From: JAFALK01 sp042701975
Lineage (GTDB): Bacteria; Pseudomonadota; Gammaproteobacteria; Burkholderiales; Burkholderiaceae_C
Direction of reading: 5' to 3'
DNA length: 64,000 nucleotides
Assembly (NCBI GenBank): GCA_042701975.1
Contig: CP170561.1
Span: forward strand, 930,001 to 994,000
The notes beneath the pieces are model-generated. The model ran no database searches, was not told the origin of the DNA, and saw nothing but the letters and a program-made list of their open reading frames with translations. The number at the start of each line of letters is the position of its first letter. Position 1 is the first letter of the stretch. This document shows positions 43,971 to 55,461 of the stretch, piece by piece. Made by a program: the position numbers and the translations under genes.

Positions 43971-44121
43971 GACATTGCTTCGCGTTGCCCATCGCGCCGC
44001 TCTCAGTCTCATCCCAAGGGATATCGAAATTGGCATCGCTTGGGCTGGAAACACGATTGGCACGTTTGAACGCAAGCCAGTACACCCAGCGCACGACAAC
44101 ACCGAGACAAGATGATTTCCC

Positions 44122-45471
44122 ATGCAATTGAATCGCAGGACCCTGATCGGCGCCGGTCTCACCGGTATCGCGGCGACGACGCTACCCGCCCAAGCCGCGT
44201 CACATACCCCGACACCCGCCAGCGGCTTGCTGGCGCCGACACCGCCGATGGGCTGGAACAGTTGGAACAGCTTCGCCACAACCATCAACGAAGCCCAGGC
44301 ACGCGCGACCGCCCGAATTCTGGCGGACAAGCTGCTGCCGGCCGGCTACAACGTCTTCACCATCGACATCCAGTGGTACGAACCAACGGCGTCGAGCTAC
44401 GAGTACAGCGCCAACCCCGAGCCGGCGATGGACGGGCACGGCCGACTGGTTCCTGCCGTGAACCGCTTCCCGTCGGCCGCTGGTGATCGCGGCTTTGCCC
44501 CGCTCGCGGCCGACGTCCATGCCATGGGCCTGAAGTTCGGCATCCATCTGATGCGCGGCATCCCGCGCCTGGCGGTGAAGCGCAATCTGCCCATCCTGGG
44601 CACGCCCTATCGCGCCGCCGACATCGCCGACACGACCAGCACGTGCACCTGGAACCCGGACATGTACGGCGTGGACATGCGCAAGCCCGGCGCTCAGGCC
44701 TACTACGACAGCGTCTTCGCGCTCTATGCCTCCTGGGGCGTCGATTTCGTCAAGATGGACGACATGGCCCGCCCTTACGACGCCCACGGGCCGGAGATCG
44801 AGGCCGCACACCGCGCGATTCAACGCACGAAGCGGCCGATGGTGCTCAGCCTGTCGCCCGGCGAGACGCCGGTCAGCCGCGCCGAGCATGTGCGCCGACA
44901 TGCGCAGATGTGGCGCATCTCCGACGACTTCTGGGATGAATGGCATGCGCTGGAAGCTCAATTCACCCGTCTGGAGAACTGGAACCCATGGCGGCGACCC
45001 GGCGCCTGGCCAGACCCGGACATGCTGCCGCTGGGCCGCTTGGCTCTCGGGACACGCGACACGCGCCTCACCGCCGACGAACAGCGGACCTTGATGACGC
45101 TGTGGGCCATCACCCGCTCTCCGCTGATCATGGGCGGCGATCTGCGCCACCTGGACGAGCCGACGCTGGCGCTGCTGACCAACCCCGAGGTGCTGGCCGT
45201 GGACCAGGCGAGCTCGGACAACCGGCCGCATTTTGTCGAGGACTTCGTGCACATCTGGTCAGCACGGCCGGCCGATGGCAAGGGCCGCTACGTTGCACTG
45301 TTCAATCCGACGGACAAGGCTCGCGAAGTGTCGATTGCGCTGCGGGAGCTGGGGTTGGACGGTCCTCTTCAGGTGCGCGACCTCTGGTCCCGAGCGCCTC
45401 TGGCCGCAGCGACCGGGCGCTTCGCCCAGGTCCTGCCGTCGCACGGCGCCGGTCTCTACTGGCTCAGCTGA
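44122..45471 (+). CDS. GH27 alpha-galactosidase, Tat-exported
   Basis: A protein of 449 aa with a twin-arginine signal (LNRRTLIGAGLTGIAATT). The GH27 domain starts PPMGWNSWNSFATTINE. The nucleophile is Asp213 in WGVDFVKMDD, and Asp268/Asp269 in MWRISDDFWDEW supply the acid/base. The C-terminal 90 residues are the small beta domain (GKGRYVALFNPTDKAREV). It releases terminal alpha-D-galactose (or beta-L-arabinopyranose in some members) in the periplasm. It stands alone on the plus strand, divergent from the LacI-type regulator, and belongs by function to the hydrolase island. Confidence 0.93.
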   Translation: MQLNRRTLIGAGLTGIAATTLPAQAASHTPTPASGLLAPTPPMGWNSWNSFATTINEAQARATARILADKLLPAGYNVFTIDIQWYEPTASSYEYSANPEPAMDGHGRLVPAVNRFPSAAGDRGFAPLAADVHAMGLKFGIHLMRGIPRLAVKRNLPILGTPYRAADIADTTSTCTWNPDMYGVDMRKPGAQAYYDSVFALYASWGVDFVKMDDMARPYDAHGPEIEAAHRAIQRTKRPMVLSLSPGETPVSRAEHVRRHAQMWRISDDFWDEWHALEAQFTRLENWNPWRRPGAWPDPDMLPLGRLALGTRDTRLTADEQRTLMTLWAITRSPLIMGGDLRHLDEPTLALLTNPEVLAVDQASSDNRPHFVEDFVHIWSARPADGKGRYVALFNPTDKAREVSIALRELGLDGPLQVRDLWSRAPLAAATGRFAQVLPSHGAGLYWLS

Positions 45472-45559
45472 CGAGTCGGTCGGCGCAAGCGGATTCAGGC
45501 GTCTTTGCGTCCGAGCCGCGAGCCACTGCGATCGCCGACCACTTGCGCGACGCCGGTGC

Positions 45560-46507
45560 TCATCCGGCCTCGCGGCCCATCACCTCGATGAAGTCGCGAT
45601 TGGCTCTCGCCATGTCCTGCGGAATCTCGGTGGCCAGCAAATCGATGAAGGCCTTCAACGCCGGCACCATGCCGCGACGCGTCGGATAGACAGCGTGCAG
45701 TTGGTGTGCCGGCGGTCGATGGCCGGGCAGCAGGTCGATCAGTCGGCCCTGCCGGAGATCGTCCTCGCAGACGTGAAAGGGCAGCTGAGCGACACCGACG
45801 CCGGCAACGGCCATGCGCGACATCAAGTAGACGTCGTCGGTCGCCAGGCAGGGCTGGTAGTCGATCTCAAGCGGCGTACCCTCCGGTGAAACCAGACTCC
45901 AGCGCGGCCGGTCGCCACGCACGCCCGCCGGGCCGAGGCCTCGAACACCGCTCAGGTCTTCAGGCGTTTCAATAGGGCCGTGCATGGCGATGAAGGCCGG
46001 TGCCGCAACCAAGATCTGATCGCTTCGGCCGAGTTGCCGGATGACGAGGTCGGAATCCTCGAGCGCCGAGCGGATCCGGATCGCGATGTCGTAGCCTTCG
46101 CCGATGAGGTCGACGCGGCGGTTGGTCAGCTCCAGATCGAGGCGCACCTCGGGATGGGCCAGCAAGAAAGCCGGCAGCACGGGCGCGATGAAGAGGTGGG
46201 CCACGCCGATGGGGCAACTGACCCGCAGCCGACCCGAGGGCTTGGCATGGGCACGGGCGGCGACTTCGTAAGCTGCGGTCGCCGATGCCGACATGGACTC
46301 GCAATGCGCAAAGAAGGCGGCGCCGACCTCGGTCACGCTGACGGATCGCGTGGAACGTTGCAGCAGCCGCACCGCCAGCCGCTGCTCCAGCTCCGCCACA
46401 CGCCGACTCAGCCGCGACTTCGGGATGCCAAGTGCACGCGCGGCGCCAGAGAAGCCGCCATGCGTCACGACAGCGGCGAACAACGCAAGATCATTCAAGT
46501 CTTCCAT
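45560..46507 (-). CDS. LysR family transcriptional regulator
   Basis: A protein of 315 aa with a LysR winged helix at residues about 1-62 (LALFAAVVTHGGFSGAARA; IPKSRLSRRVAELEQRL) and a co-inducer domain beginning SGRLRVSCPIGVAH. It belongs to the PecT/DmlR-like subgroup common next to flavoprotein oxidoreductases. The azoreductase gene is divergent, with 126 bp between the starts, and is the expected target. The inducer is unknown. Confidence 0.93.
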   Translation of the reverse strand: MEDLNDLALFAAVVTHGGFSGAARALGIPKSRLSRRVAELEQRLAVRLLQRSTRSVSVTEVGAAFFAHCESMSASATAAYEVAARAHAKPSGRLRVSCPIGVAHLFIAPVLPAFLLAHPEVRLDLELTNRRVDLIGEGYDIAIRIRSALEDSDLVIRQLGRSDQILVAAPAFIAMHGPIETPEDLSGVRGLGPAGVRGDRPRWSLVSPEGTPLEIDYQPCLATDDVYLMSRMAVAGVGVAQLPFHVCEDDLRQGRLIDLLPGHRPPAHQLHAVYPTRRGMVPALKAFIDLLATEIPQDMARANRDFIEVMGREAG

Positions 46508-46633
46508 TCGGGCCTCATGTTTGGGGCCGCTGGATTGTCCTAAAAGCAGAACGATCCGTCCTGCCTCCGATGACTAGTGTCTGCTCCCACGGCTCAGTAT
46601 CGTGCCGGACATCATCCATTCATCGCCGCCTTC

Positions 46634-47263
46634 ATGAACATCCTGCACCTCGACACCAGCCTCGCGGCTGACGCCTCCGCCTCACGCCAACTCACCCAGC
46701 AGATCGTGGCGAACCTCGCGCCTGTGCATCCCACCGCGCGGGTACGCTACCGCGACCTTGTCGCCGAACAAATCCCGCACCTGACGGGCGCCATCGCCGC
46801 CGGCTTTCGCGGGCCGGCGCTGGCTGAAGACACCGATACCAGCGCGGCGTTCGAACATGCACGCTCCGAGACCTTGGTGAGCGAGTTTCTCGAAAGCGAT
46901 CTGATCGTCATCGGTGCGCCCATGTACAACTTCTCGGTGCCCAGCCAGTTGAAGGCTTGGATGGACCGAATTGCACAGCCGGGACGAACCTTCCGCTACA
47001 CCTCCGACGGGCCTGTCGGTCTTGCCGGTGGCCGTCGTGTCGTCGTCGCCTCCACGCGGGGAGGTATGTACTCTGCCGGCGCCGCCGCAGGCATGGACTT
47101 CCAGGAGTCTTATCTGCGGGCCTTCTTCGGCTTTCTGGGCATCACTGACGTGCATGTCGTGCGTGCCGAGCGGCTCACCAAGGGCGCCGAGTTGCGCGAA
47201 CAGTCGCTCGCTGAAGCGAGCGCGGCCGTGGCGGCGCTAGTAGCTACCAGCCTCGCAAGCTAA
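46634..47263 (+). CDS. azoR: FMN-dependent NADH-azoreductase
   Basis: A protein of 209 aa with the flavodoxin-like fold of AzoR. The motifs are ILHLDTSLAADASASRQLT (phosphate loop), GAPMYNFSVPSQLKAWMD (the signature flavin-binding segment) and VVVASTRGGMYSAG. It reduces quinones and azo compounds with NADH. The ATG at 46634 gives the family N-terminus; the frame extends 19 codons upstream without a better start, and no good ribosome-binding site is visible. It is divergent from the LysR gene and followed after 15 bp by a YCII gene. Confidence 0.92.
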   Translation: MNILHLDTSLAADASASRQLTQQIVANLAPVHPTARVRYRDLVAEQIPHLTGAIAAGFRGPALAEDTDTSAAFEHARSETLVSEFLESDLIVIGAPMYNFSVPSQLKAWMDRIAQPGRTFRYTSDGPVGLAGGRRVVVASTRGGMYSAGAAAGMDFQESYLRAFFGFLGITDVHVVRAERLTKGAELREQSLAEASAAVAALVATSLAS

Positions 47264-47278
47264 AGACAGGAGGGCCAG

Positions 47279-47599
47279 ATGCTTTTCATCGTGACTCTGA
47301 CGTATCGTGCCGCCGCAGATGACATCGAGGCGCAACTGCCCGCTCATCGCGACTGGCTGGCTCAGCATATCGCCGGCGGCCGCTTCCTCGCCGCTGGACC
47401 TCTCGAGCCCCGCAGCGGCGGCCTCATTGCGGCGCACTGTGAAGATCGCGCTGAACTCGACGCAATGCTCGCCAGCGACCCCTTCGTAGCCCTCGGCCTC
47501 GTGGACGTCGGCGTGCTGGCCGCAGAACCGGCGCTGCGCCACGCCGATTTTCCGAGCCGCTGGGCATTGGGGGCCAAGGCCCTAAACGACCAGTCTTGA
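47279..47599 (+). CDS. YciI family protein
   Basis: A protein of 106 aa with the YCII dimeric ferredoxin-like fold: FIVTLTYRAAADDIEAQLPAHRDWL, GRFLAAGPLEPRSGG and a DPFVALGLVDVGV segment. The conserved His (in LPAHRDWL) and the Asp of the SDPF motif are present. Members can act in ring-cleavage or chlorination-related chemistry, but most are uncharacterised. A strong AGGAGG site precedes the ATG, and the 15-bp gap to azoR suggests one transcript controlled by the LysR protein. Confidence 0.9.
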   Translation: MLFIVTLTYRAAADDIEAQLPAHRDWLAQHIAGGRFLAAGPLEPRSGGLIAAHCEDRAELDAMLASDPFVALGLVDVGVLAAEPALRHADFPSRWALGAKALNDQS

Positions 47600-47924
47600 G
47601 AGGCTTTCCATGTCCCACGCTTTCCGTAGCTGACTGGCCTGCACTCTCGCTCTCACGCGGGCTGCCACCGTCGATTGCGCCGGCCCAACTCGCCGCGGCG
47701 GCCGACGGGCAGACCCGCGTCGCCGCAGCGCGCGCGCGCAAGCGCACGACAAGGCTGCGGCGCAGCTGGCCGGGTCAGGCCGCAGCTATCACCGCGTGCT
47801 GCGCGTGGCCCGCACCATCGCGGACATGGCCGGCAGCGAACGCATCACGGCCGCGCAGATGGGCGCGCAGATGGCCGAGGCCGTGCAATTGCAGGCCTGC
47901 TGGCCAGTCGAGAAGCAAGCAAGA
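47600..47924. other. Stretch with decayed coding sequence
   Basis: Between the YciI gene and the glycine-zipper gene no intact gene is present. The middle holds the comM C-terminal remnant (47679-47904); the first 80 bp show nothing recognisable. No terminator with a T-run was seen after the YciI gene. Confidence 0.6.
47679..47904 (+). pseudogene. C-terminal remnant of a ComM/YifB family Mg-chelatase-like ATPase gene
   Basis: One plus-strand frame from about 47748 translates to AAAQLAGSGRSYHRVLRVAR followed by TIADMAGSERITAAQM and EAVQLQ. This matches the conserved C-terminal end of ComM/YifB proteins (sxRxYHRVLRVARTIADL, then the AEAIQYR ending). Just upstream, in a shifted frame, DGQTRVAAARARKR resembles the RVxxARxRQ part that normally precedes it by about 50 residues, so an internal deletion and frameshift have occurred. 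The AAA+ and N-terminal domains are absent. The fragment cannot make a working protein. Confidence 0.75.
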
Positions 47925-48362
47925 TCAACGGCGAACGTAGGCGCCGTTCTCGTACGCGACCACGTCGCCTGCGCGCAGCTCCGGATTGCGCGCCTGCTCT
48001 CGGGTGTGCGTGGCGCCGTCACGGCCCACCATGCGGATCACCCACACGGTGTACTTCTTGCTGTTCTTCTCGATCTCATTGCCGGCCACGCCGCCGGCCA
48101 CCGCGCCGCCCGCGGTGAGCAGCGCCTTGCCCGTGCCGCCGCCCATTTGATTGCCGAGCAGGCCGCCCACCACGGCGCCGCCCACGACACCGACGCCGCT
48201 GGCCTTGCCCTGGCGAGTCTCCGTATGGACGTTGGTGACGTACGAGCAGCCCTTGCAGAGCTTGTCGAGTTCGGCCTTGCTGTAAGCGGCCGGGGCGGCG
48301 TGCGCCAGGCCGGCGCTCAGCAGACCGACGGTGAGGGTGGCGATGGCGATGTGCTTGTTCAT
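47925..48362 (-). CDS. Glycine-zipper exported protein
   Basis: A protein of 145 aa with a signal peptide (MNKHIAIATLTVGLLSAGLAHA). Two cysteines follow (LCKGCSYV), then a glycine-zipper block of the 17kDa/SlyB/YmgG type (GVVGGAVVGGLLGNQMGGG and GGAVAGGVAGNEIEKN), which usually inserts in a membrane. The C-terminal 50 residues form a small beta-rich domain (YTVWVIRMVGRDG). The start at 48362 follows CAGGAGG. No lipobox is present, so it is not a typical lipoprotein. Role in envelope stability is plausible. Confidence 0.88.
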   Translation of the reverse strand: MNKHIAIATLTVGLLSAGLAHAAPAAYSKAELDKLCKGCSYVTNVHTETRQGKASGVGVVGGAVVGGLLGNQMGGGTGKALLTAGGAVAGGVAGNEIEKNSKKYTVWVIRMVGRDGATHTREQARNPELRAGDVVAYENGAYVRR

Positions 48363-48474
48363 GATGGGGACCTCCTGTTTGTCATGCACAGATGTAACGG
48401 GAGCGTGCCACGCCGCGTGTAGGAATGCGTCGATTCCGCGCGCGAGGATGTCAGCGGATGTTTCAGCCGAGGGC

Positions 48475-51198
<2,724 letters not shown>

Positions 51199-51303
51199 AG
51201 AGGGCTCGGCCGCAGGCTCACCGCGGCCATGAATGACATGGTTCGGTGAGCGTCGTTGTCATGGTCCAAGCCTGGCGAGGTGTCCCCCGTTGCAACGCTC
51301 CTT

Positions 51304-51352
51304 GGATCGGGGGGCGATTTTACCCGTAGGTCCCTCGAAATCCCCCCGATCC
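51304..51352. repeat. Perfect 11-bp inverted repeat upstream of metH
   Basis: GGATCGGGGGG (51304-51314) and CCCCCCGATCC (51342-51352) are perfect inverted copies; inside them ATTT/AAAT can add four pairs after a two-base bulge. It lies in the 200-bp divergent gap between metH (start 51198, minus) and the HD-GYP-like gene (start 51399). There is no following T-run, and I do not recognise it as a riboswitch. It would make a stable hairpin in the metH leader if transcribed. Confidence 0.65.
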
Positions 51353-51398
51353 GTGACGACAATGCCCGCATCCTGCAGAAAAACTCAGCCACGCCCCT

Positions 51399-52557
51399 TT
51401 GAGCCTGATCCCCATCCCCGCAGAGTTGCTCTCGTTTGACGAGACGCTCGACTTCCCGCTCCGGGACTCCGAAGGCCGCCTCCTCATGAGCGCCGGCTAC
51501 CTGCTCCGCGACACACCGCAAGTCCAGGCCCTGCTGCTGCGCGGCGTCTACGTCCACATGGACGAGATCGATGCCGCCAGCCGCCAGCGCATGGCCGAGG
51601 TGTCGCCCGACGCACCGGACACCGACTTCGATTTCGATCACCTGCGCAGCCAGGACCTCGGCCCCACCGGCGTGTGGGCCGACCTGCAGCAGCGCACGCA
51701 CCAGCTGCTGTCCAACCCGCGCGCCGAGGACTTCCTGCCGCGCCTGGGGCGCATCCACGACGAAGCCGTGGCCCAGGTGCTGCGCGCGCCGGACGCCACG
51801 CTCACGCTGCTGATCTTCGATGCCGGCCAGCAAAGCCAGCACTACAGCGCGCGACACGGCCTGCTGTGCCTGGCCCTGGCCGAGCTGTGCGCTCAGCAGA
51901 TGGTCTGGCCCGATCCCTGGCGCCAGGCGCTGACGCATGCGGCGCTGTCGATGAATGTGGCGATCGTGCGCGAGCAGGATCAGCTGGCCGGCCAGGCCGA
52001 ACGCATCTCGACGCAGCAGCTGGAAACCATCCGCGGCCACGGCGACCGCGCGGCGCGCTTCCTGGCCCGGCTCGGTGTGCGACACAGCCTCTGGCTCGAC
52101 GCCGTGCGCCTGCACCACGACACCGAGCCCGGACAGATCGATGGCCGCGAGCCCGCCCTGCAACTGGCCCGGATGCTGGCGCGCATCGATGTCTTCGCAG
52201 CCCGGCTCTACACCCCGGCGCACGCGGCTGGCCCAGAGCAGCGCCCATGCGGCGCGGGCGGTTTACCTGGATGAAAACAAGCAGCCCGACGAAGCCGGCG
52301 CCGCGCTGGTGCGCACAGTGGGCCTGTATCCGCCCGGCAGCTTGGTGAAGCTGGCCTCGGGCGAGATCGGCATGGTCTACCGCCGCGGTGAGCGCACCAC
52401 GGCGCCGAGGGTGGCCGTGTTGACCGACGCCGCCGGCCGGCCGCTCCCGCAGGCCGTCAGGCGCGAGACGAATTCGCCCGATACCGCCGTGGTGGAGAGT
52501 CTGGCGCCGCACGAGTTCCGCGTGCCCATCGACATGGCGGCGCTCCTGCGGCTCTGA
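51399..52557 (+). pseudogene. HD-GYP-like signalling protein gene, interrupted by a frameshift
   Basis: The frame from a TTG at 51399 encodes an N-terminal domain (IPIPAELLSFDETLDFPL) and a helical HD-type domain (YSARHGLLCLALAELC; LETIRGHGDRAARFLARLGV; WLDAVRLHHD), but runs out of sense at about 52205 and stops at 52274. The next frame carries the natural continuation (TPRRTRLAQSSAHAARAVYL; TVGLYPPGSLVKLASGEIG) to 52557, which is the usual HD-GYP C-terminus. One base was therefore lost or gained near 52203-52215. In addition the catalytic HD pair is HA (THAALSMN) and the GYP motif is absent, so even the intact protein would be a degenerate, probably non-catalytic cyclic-di-GMP-type protein. 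Confidence 0.78.
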
Positions 52558-52564
52558 GCGCGGA

Positions 52565-53626
52565 TCAGGCGGCTTCTGCTTCCGTCAGCGCGCTGAAGAA
52601 CTTCTCGCCGCTCGCGCGCGGCTTGTAGCCGCTGAGCTTGCCAGCGATGGCGGCGATGTGCTCGGGCGTCGTGCCGCAGCAGCCGCCCGCGATGTTCAGG
52701 AAGCCGCTGGCCGCGAATTCACCGAGCAAGCGCGCGGTGACGTCAGGCGTCTCGTCAAAGCCCGTGTCGCTCATCGGGTTGGGCAGACCGGCGTTCGGGT
52801 AGCAGCTGACGGCCGTGGGGCCGGCGGCCTTCACCAGCTCTTCGATGTAGGGGCGCATCAGCGTGGCACCCAGCGCGCAGTTCAGGCCGATGGCCAGCGG
52901 CTTGGCGTGGCGCACGGAATGCCAGAAGGCGGTCACCGTCTGCCCGGAGAGGATGCGACCGGAGGCATCGGTCACGGTGCCGGAGACGATGACGGGCAGG
53001 CGTTCGCCGGTATCGTCCATCAGCTCGTCGAGCGCAAAGATCGCGGCCTTGGCGTTGAGCGTGTCGAAGATGGTCTCGACCAGGAACAGGTCCACGCCGC
53101 CTTCCAGCAGGCCCTTGGCCTGCTCGTAATAGGCCGCGCGCAGCGTGTCGAAGTCGACGTTGCGAGCGCCGGGGTCGTTCACGTCTGGGCTGATCGAGGC
53201 CGTGCGCGGCGTGGGGCCGAGGGCGCCGGCGGCGAAGCGCGGTTTGGTCGGCGTCGAGTATTTGTCGCAGGCGGCGCGGGCCAGCTGGGCGGCGGCCACG
53301 TTCATCTCGTAGGCGAAGGCTTCGAGGCCGTAGTCTTCCTGCGCGACGCTGGTCGTACCGAAGGTGTTGGTCTCGATGATGTCGGCGCCGGCGGCCAGGT
53401 ATTGCTCGTGGATCTCGGTGATGACCTCGGGCTTGGTCAGCACAAGCAAGTCGTTATTGCCCTTGAGATCCTTGGCGTGATCCTGGAAGCGCTCACCGCG
53501 GTAATCGGCTTCGGACAGCTTGTAGCGCTGGATCATCGTGCCCATCGCGCCATCGAGGATGGCGATGCGTTGTTGCAGAATGCCAGGCAGAGCCGCGCCG
53601 CGAGTGAAGGTGGTGTGAGCGTTCAT
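52565..53626 (-). CDS. metH: Methionine synthase, homocysteine-binding part (MetH N-terminal portion)
   Basis: A protein of 353 aa equal to the first module of MetH. It opens with RIAILDGAMGTMIQRYKL, contains ETNTFGTTSVAQEDYGL, and has the zinc cysteines in GLNCALGA and GGCCGTTPEH. It binds Zn2+ and homocysteine and passes it to methylcobalamin on the other protein. The ATG at 53626 gives the family start; a 46-residue upstream extension is antisense to the rhodanese gene. Its partner half starts 1.4 kb downstream on the same strand. The convergent end of the HD-GYP-like gene is 7 bp away. Confidence 0.95.
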   Translation of the reverse strand: MNAHTTFTRGAALPGILQQRIAILDGAMGTMIQRYKLSEADYRGERFQDHAKDLKGNNDLLVLTKPEVITEIHEQYLAAGADIIETNTFGTTSVAQEDYGLEAFAYEMNVAAAQLARAACDKYSTPTKPRFAAGALGPTPRTASISPDVNDPGARNVDFDTLRAAYYEQAKGLLEGGVDLFLVETIFDTLNAKAAIFALDELMDDTGERLPVIVSGTVTDASGRILSGQTVTAFWHSVRHAKPLAIGLNCALGATLMRPYIEELVKAAGPTAVSCYPNAGLPNPMSDTGFDETPDVTARLLGEFAASGFLNIAGGCCGTTPEHIAAIAGKLSGYKPRASGEKFFSALTEAEAA

Positions 53627-53641
53627 GGTTCCGCCGATTGT

Positions 53642-54037
53642 ATGAAGCACCTGTCTCCCACCGAAACGCAAGCCTATTTGCAGGCCCACCCCGAGGCCCT
53701 GTTCGTCGACGTGCGCATGGAGATCGAGTACCTCTACGTCGGCCATCCGCCCGGCGTGGTCCACGTGGCCTGGTACGAGTATCCGGAGATGGCGACCGAC
53801 CCGGCCGGCTTCGCCGCGAAGGTGAAGCGCGAGGCGGGCGGCGAGGTGAGCAAGCCGGTCGTGCTGCTGTGCCGCTCAGGCGCGCGCACGATTGCGGCGG
53901 GTCAGGCGCTCGAAGCCGCAGGGTTCACCGAGGTGATCAACGTCTTGCACGGCTTCGAGGGCGATCCTAACGAGAACTTCCAGCGAGGGAAGCTCAACGG
54001 CTGGCGTTACGACGGCCTTCCTTGGGAGCAGATGTAG
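53642..54037 (+). CDS. Rhodanese-like domain protein
   Basis: A cytoplasmic single-domain rhodanese of 131 aa. LFVDVRMEIEYLYVGHPPG is the first half; the active-site loop is LLCRSGAR with the catalytic Cys in a CRSGxR loop, and NVLHGFEGDPN is the final block. It may carry persulfide sulfur or act as a phosphatase-like binding domain. The start ATG is 15 bp from the metH start on the other strand. The last 44 bases overlap the 3' end of the convergent proQ gene. Confidence 0.92.
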   Translation: MKHLSPTETQAYLQAHPEALFVDVRMEIEYLYVGHPPGVVHVAWYEYPEMATDPAGFAAKVKREAGGEVSKPVVLLCRSGARTIAAGQALEAAGFTEVINVLHGFEGDPNENFQRGKLNGWRYDGLPWEQM

Positions 54038-54794
54038 GCCGGCCTTCCCGGCGCTGCTGCTGTTCGCCGCGTGGCGGGCGTTGGCCGCCATCACGGCGCT
54101 GCCCACCCTCACGACGCTGATCCGGGCGCTGATCCGGCCGCTGGCCCTGGCGCTGCGGGCGCTCTTCGCGCGGTGGCATCTCGGAGCGCTCTTTGCGGGC
54201 GATGTCGAGCAGGCCCGGCAGTTCCTCTTCGCTCACGCCCTTGAGCGTGCAGAAGTTCTTCAGCGTGAGCGTGGTGCGCTCGAAATCCCACAGCAGGCCG
54301 GCGCGGTTGCGGCGCTGTTGGACCAGCAGGTTTTCCTGCTCGCGCTCGGCAGCCACGCGCTCGTTCTTGAGGTTGCGGCGGCGCGTCAGCTCTTCCTTGG
54401 CGGCAGCGAGGTGTTCCTCGCTGAGCTCGCCGGCCTCGTTGCCGTCCAGGTCGAAGCGGGTCTTGGACTTGGTCAGCGCGATCAAGTAGCCGGTGTTGCC
54501 CGTGTAGCGGCGGAAGAAGGCCGAGAGCTGGGCCTTGGTGAACTGGCCCGGGGCGCGCTCCTGGATGTCGGCCTGGATGCGCAGCTTCAGCGGCTTGTGC
54601 CCGCCGGTGAACAGCGCAGGGAACAGGGCCTTGAGCTGGGCGGCAACATCGGGGCCGGCTTCGGCCGCGGGCGCAGCCTCATCGGCAGGCGAAGCTTCGG
54701 TGATCGGCTCGGAAGCAACTTCCGCAGCAGCGTCCTGCACGGGTGCAGGGGCTTCGGCTGGCGTCGGAATCGGCTCGGGCGTGGTCTCGTTCAT
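53994..54794 (-). CDS. proQ: ProQ/FinO-domain RNA chaperone
   Basis: A protein of 266 aa with the ProQ/FinO domain at about residues 45-155 (LKALFPALFTGGHKPLKLRI; FTKAQLSAFFRRYTGNTGYL; TRFDLDGNEAGELSEEH). An Ala/Pro/Glu-rich N-terminal tail precedes it. The C-terminal 60 residues are a Gln/Arg-rich low-complexity tail (PQRQGQRPDQRPDQRR), typical of betaproteobacterial ProQ proteins and likely to bind RNA. It acts in sRNA-mRNA pairing and RNA protection. The start at 54794 was chosen because the long Ala/Pro-rich acidic tail begins there. It overlaps the rhodanese gene by 44 bp at its 3' end. Confidence 0.92.
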   Translation of the reverse strand: MNETTPEPIPTPAEAPAPVQDAAAEVASEPITEASPADEAAPAAEAGPDVAAQLKALFPALFTGGHKPLKLRIQADIQERAPGQFTKAQLSAFFRRYTGNTGYLIALTKSKTRFDLDGNEAGELSEEHLAAAKEELTRRRNLKNERVAAEREQENLLVQQRRNRAGLLWDFERTTLTLKNFCTLKGVSEEELPGLLDIARKERSEMPPREERPQRQGQRPDQRPDQRREGGQRRDGGQRPPRGEQQQRREGRPTSAPKEGRRNASR

Positions 54795-54837
54795 GAAAGG
54801 CTGGGAATCAAATGCAGCTGCGTATTGTCGTTCAGCT

Positions 54838-55461
54838 TCAATACATCGTGCGCCGCTGGCGTTCCTGCAGCTCGCCGTCATAGGCGACAGCGTCGATGGC
54901 ATCAGCGCTGAGCGTCTGCAGAATCAGGCCCGGCGAGGGCAGCCGGTCGCGGCCGATCTGCACCGAAGCATCCCAGAGTCCGGCCCGCTTGATGGCCCGC
55001 GCGCACTGGAAGAACACCAGCTTCACCTCGATGACCAGCACCGACAGCGGCAGGACGCCTTCATGCGCGGTGCGCTGCAGCAAGACCGGATCGGTGCTGA
55101 TGCGCGCGCGGCCGTTGACACGCAGCGCCTCGGGGATGCCGGGGATCAGGAAGAGCAGGGCGACCTCGGGGTCGTGCAGCACGTTGCGCAGGCTGTCCAC
55201 GCGCTTGTTGCCGCGCCGATCGGGCAGGAGCAGCGTCTTCTCGTCGAGGGATCTGCACGAAGCCCGGGCCGTCGCCGCGCGGCGAGGTGTCCAGGCCCTT
55301 GGGCCCGCGCGTGGCGAGCACGGCGAACGGCGCGGCCTCGATGTAGGGCGCGTAGAGCGGGTGGACGTGATCGCACTCCTTGGCCAGCGAGGTCTCGCCC
55401 GGCCAGCCGTAGAGCGCCCGAAGCTGGGCCTCGTCGGTGATGTCGTGTGACGTCGTGATGC

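Noticed and set aside
44057..44075. A TTGGCACG sequence before the GH27 gene that resembles a sigma-54 promoter
   Set aside because: The GG and GC pairs are 11 rather than 10 bases apart, which RpoN does not tolerate.
51199..51398. A cobalamin or SAM riboswitch before metH
   Set aside because: No B12-box-like or SAM-riboswitch core sequences were found; only an unassigned hairpin is present.
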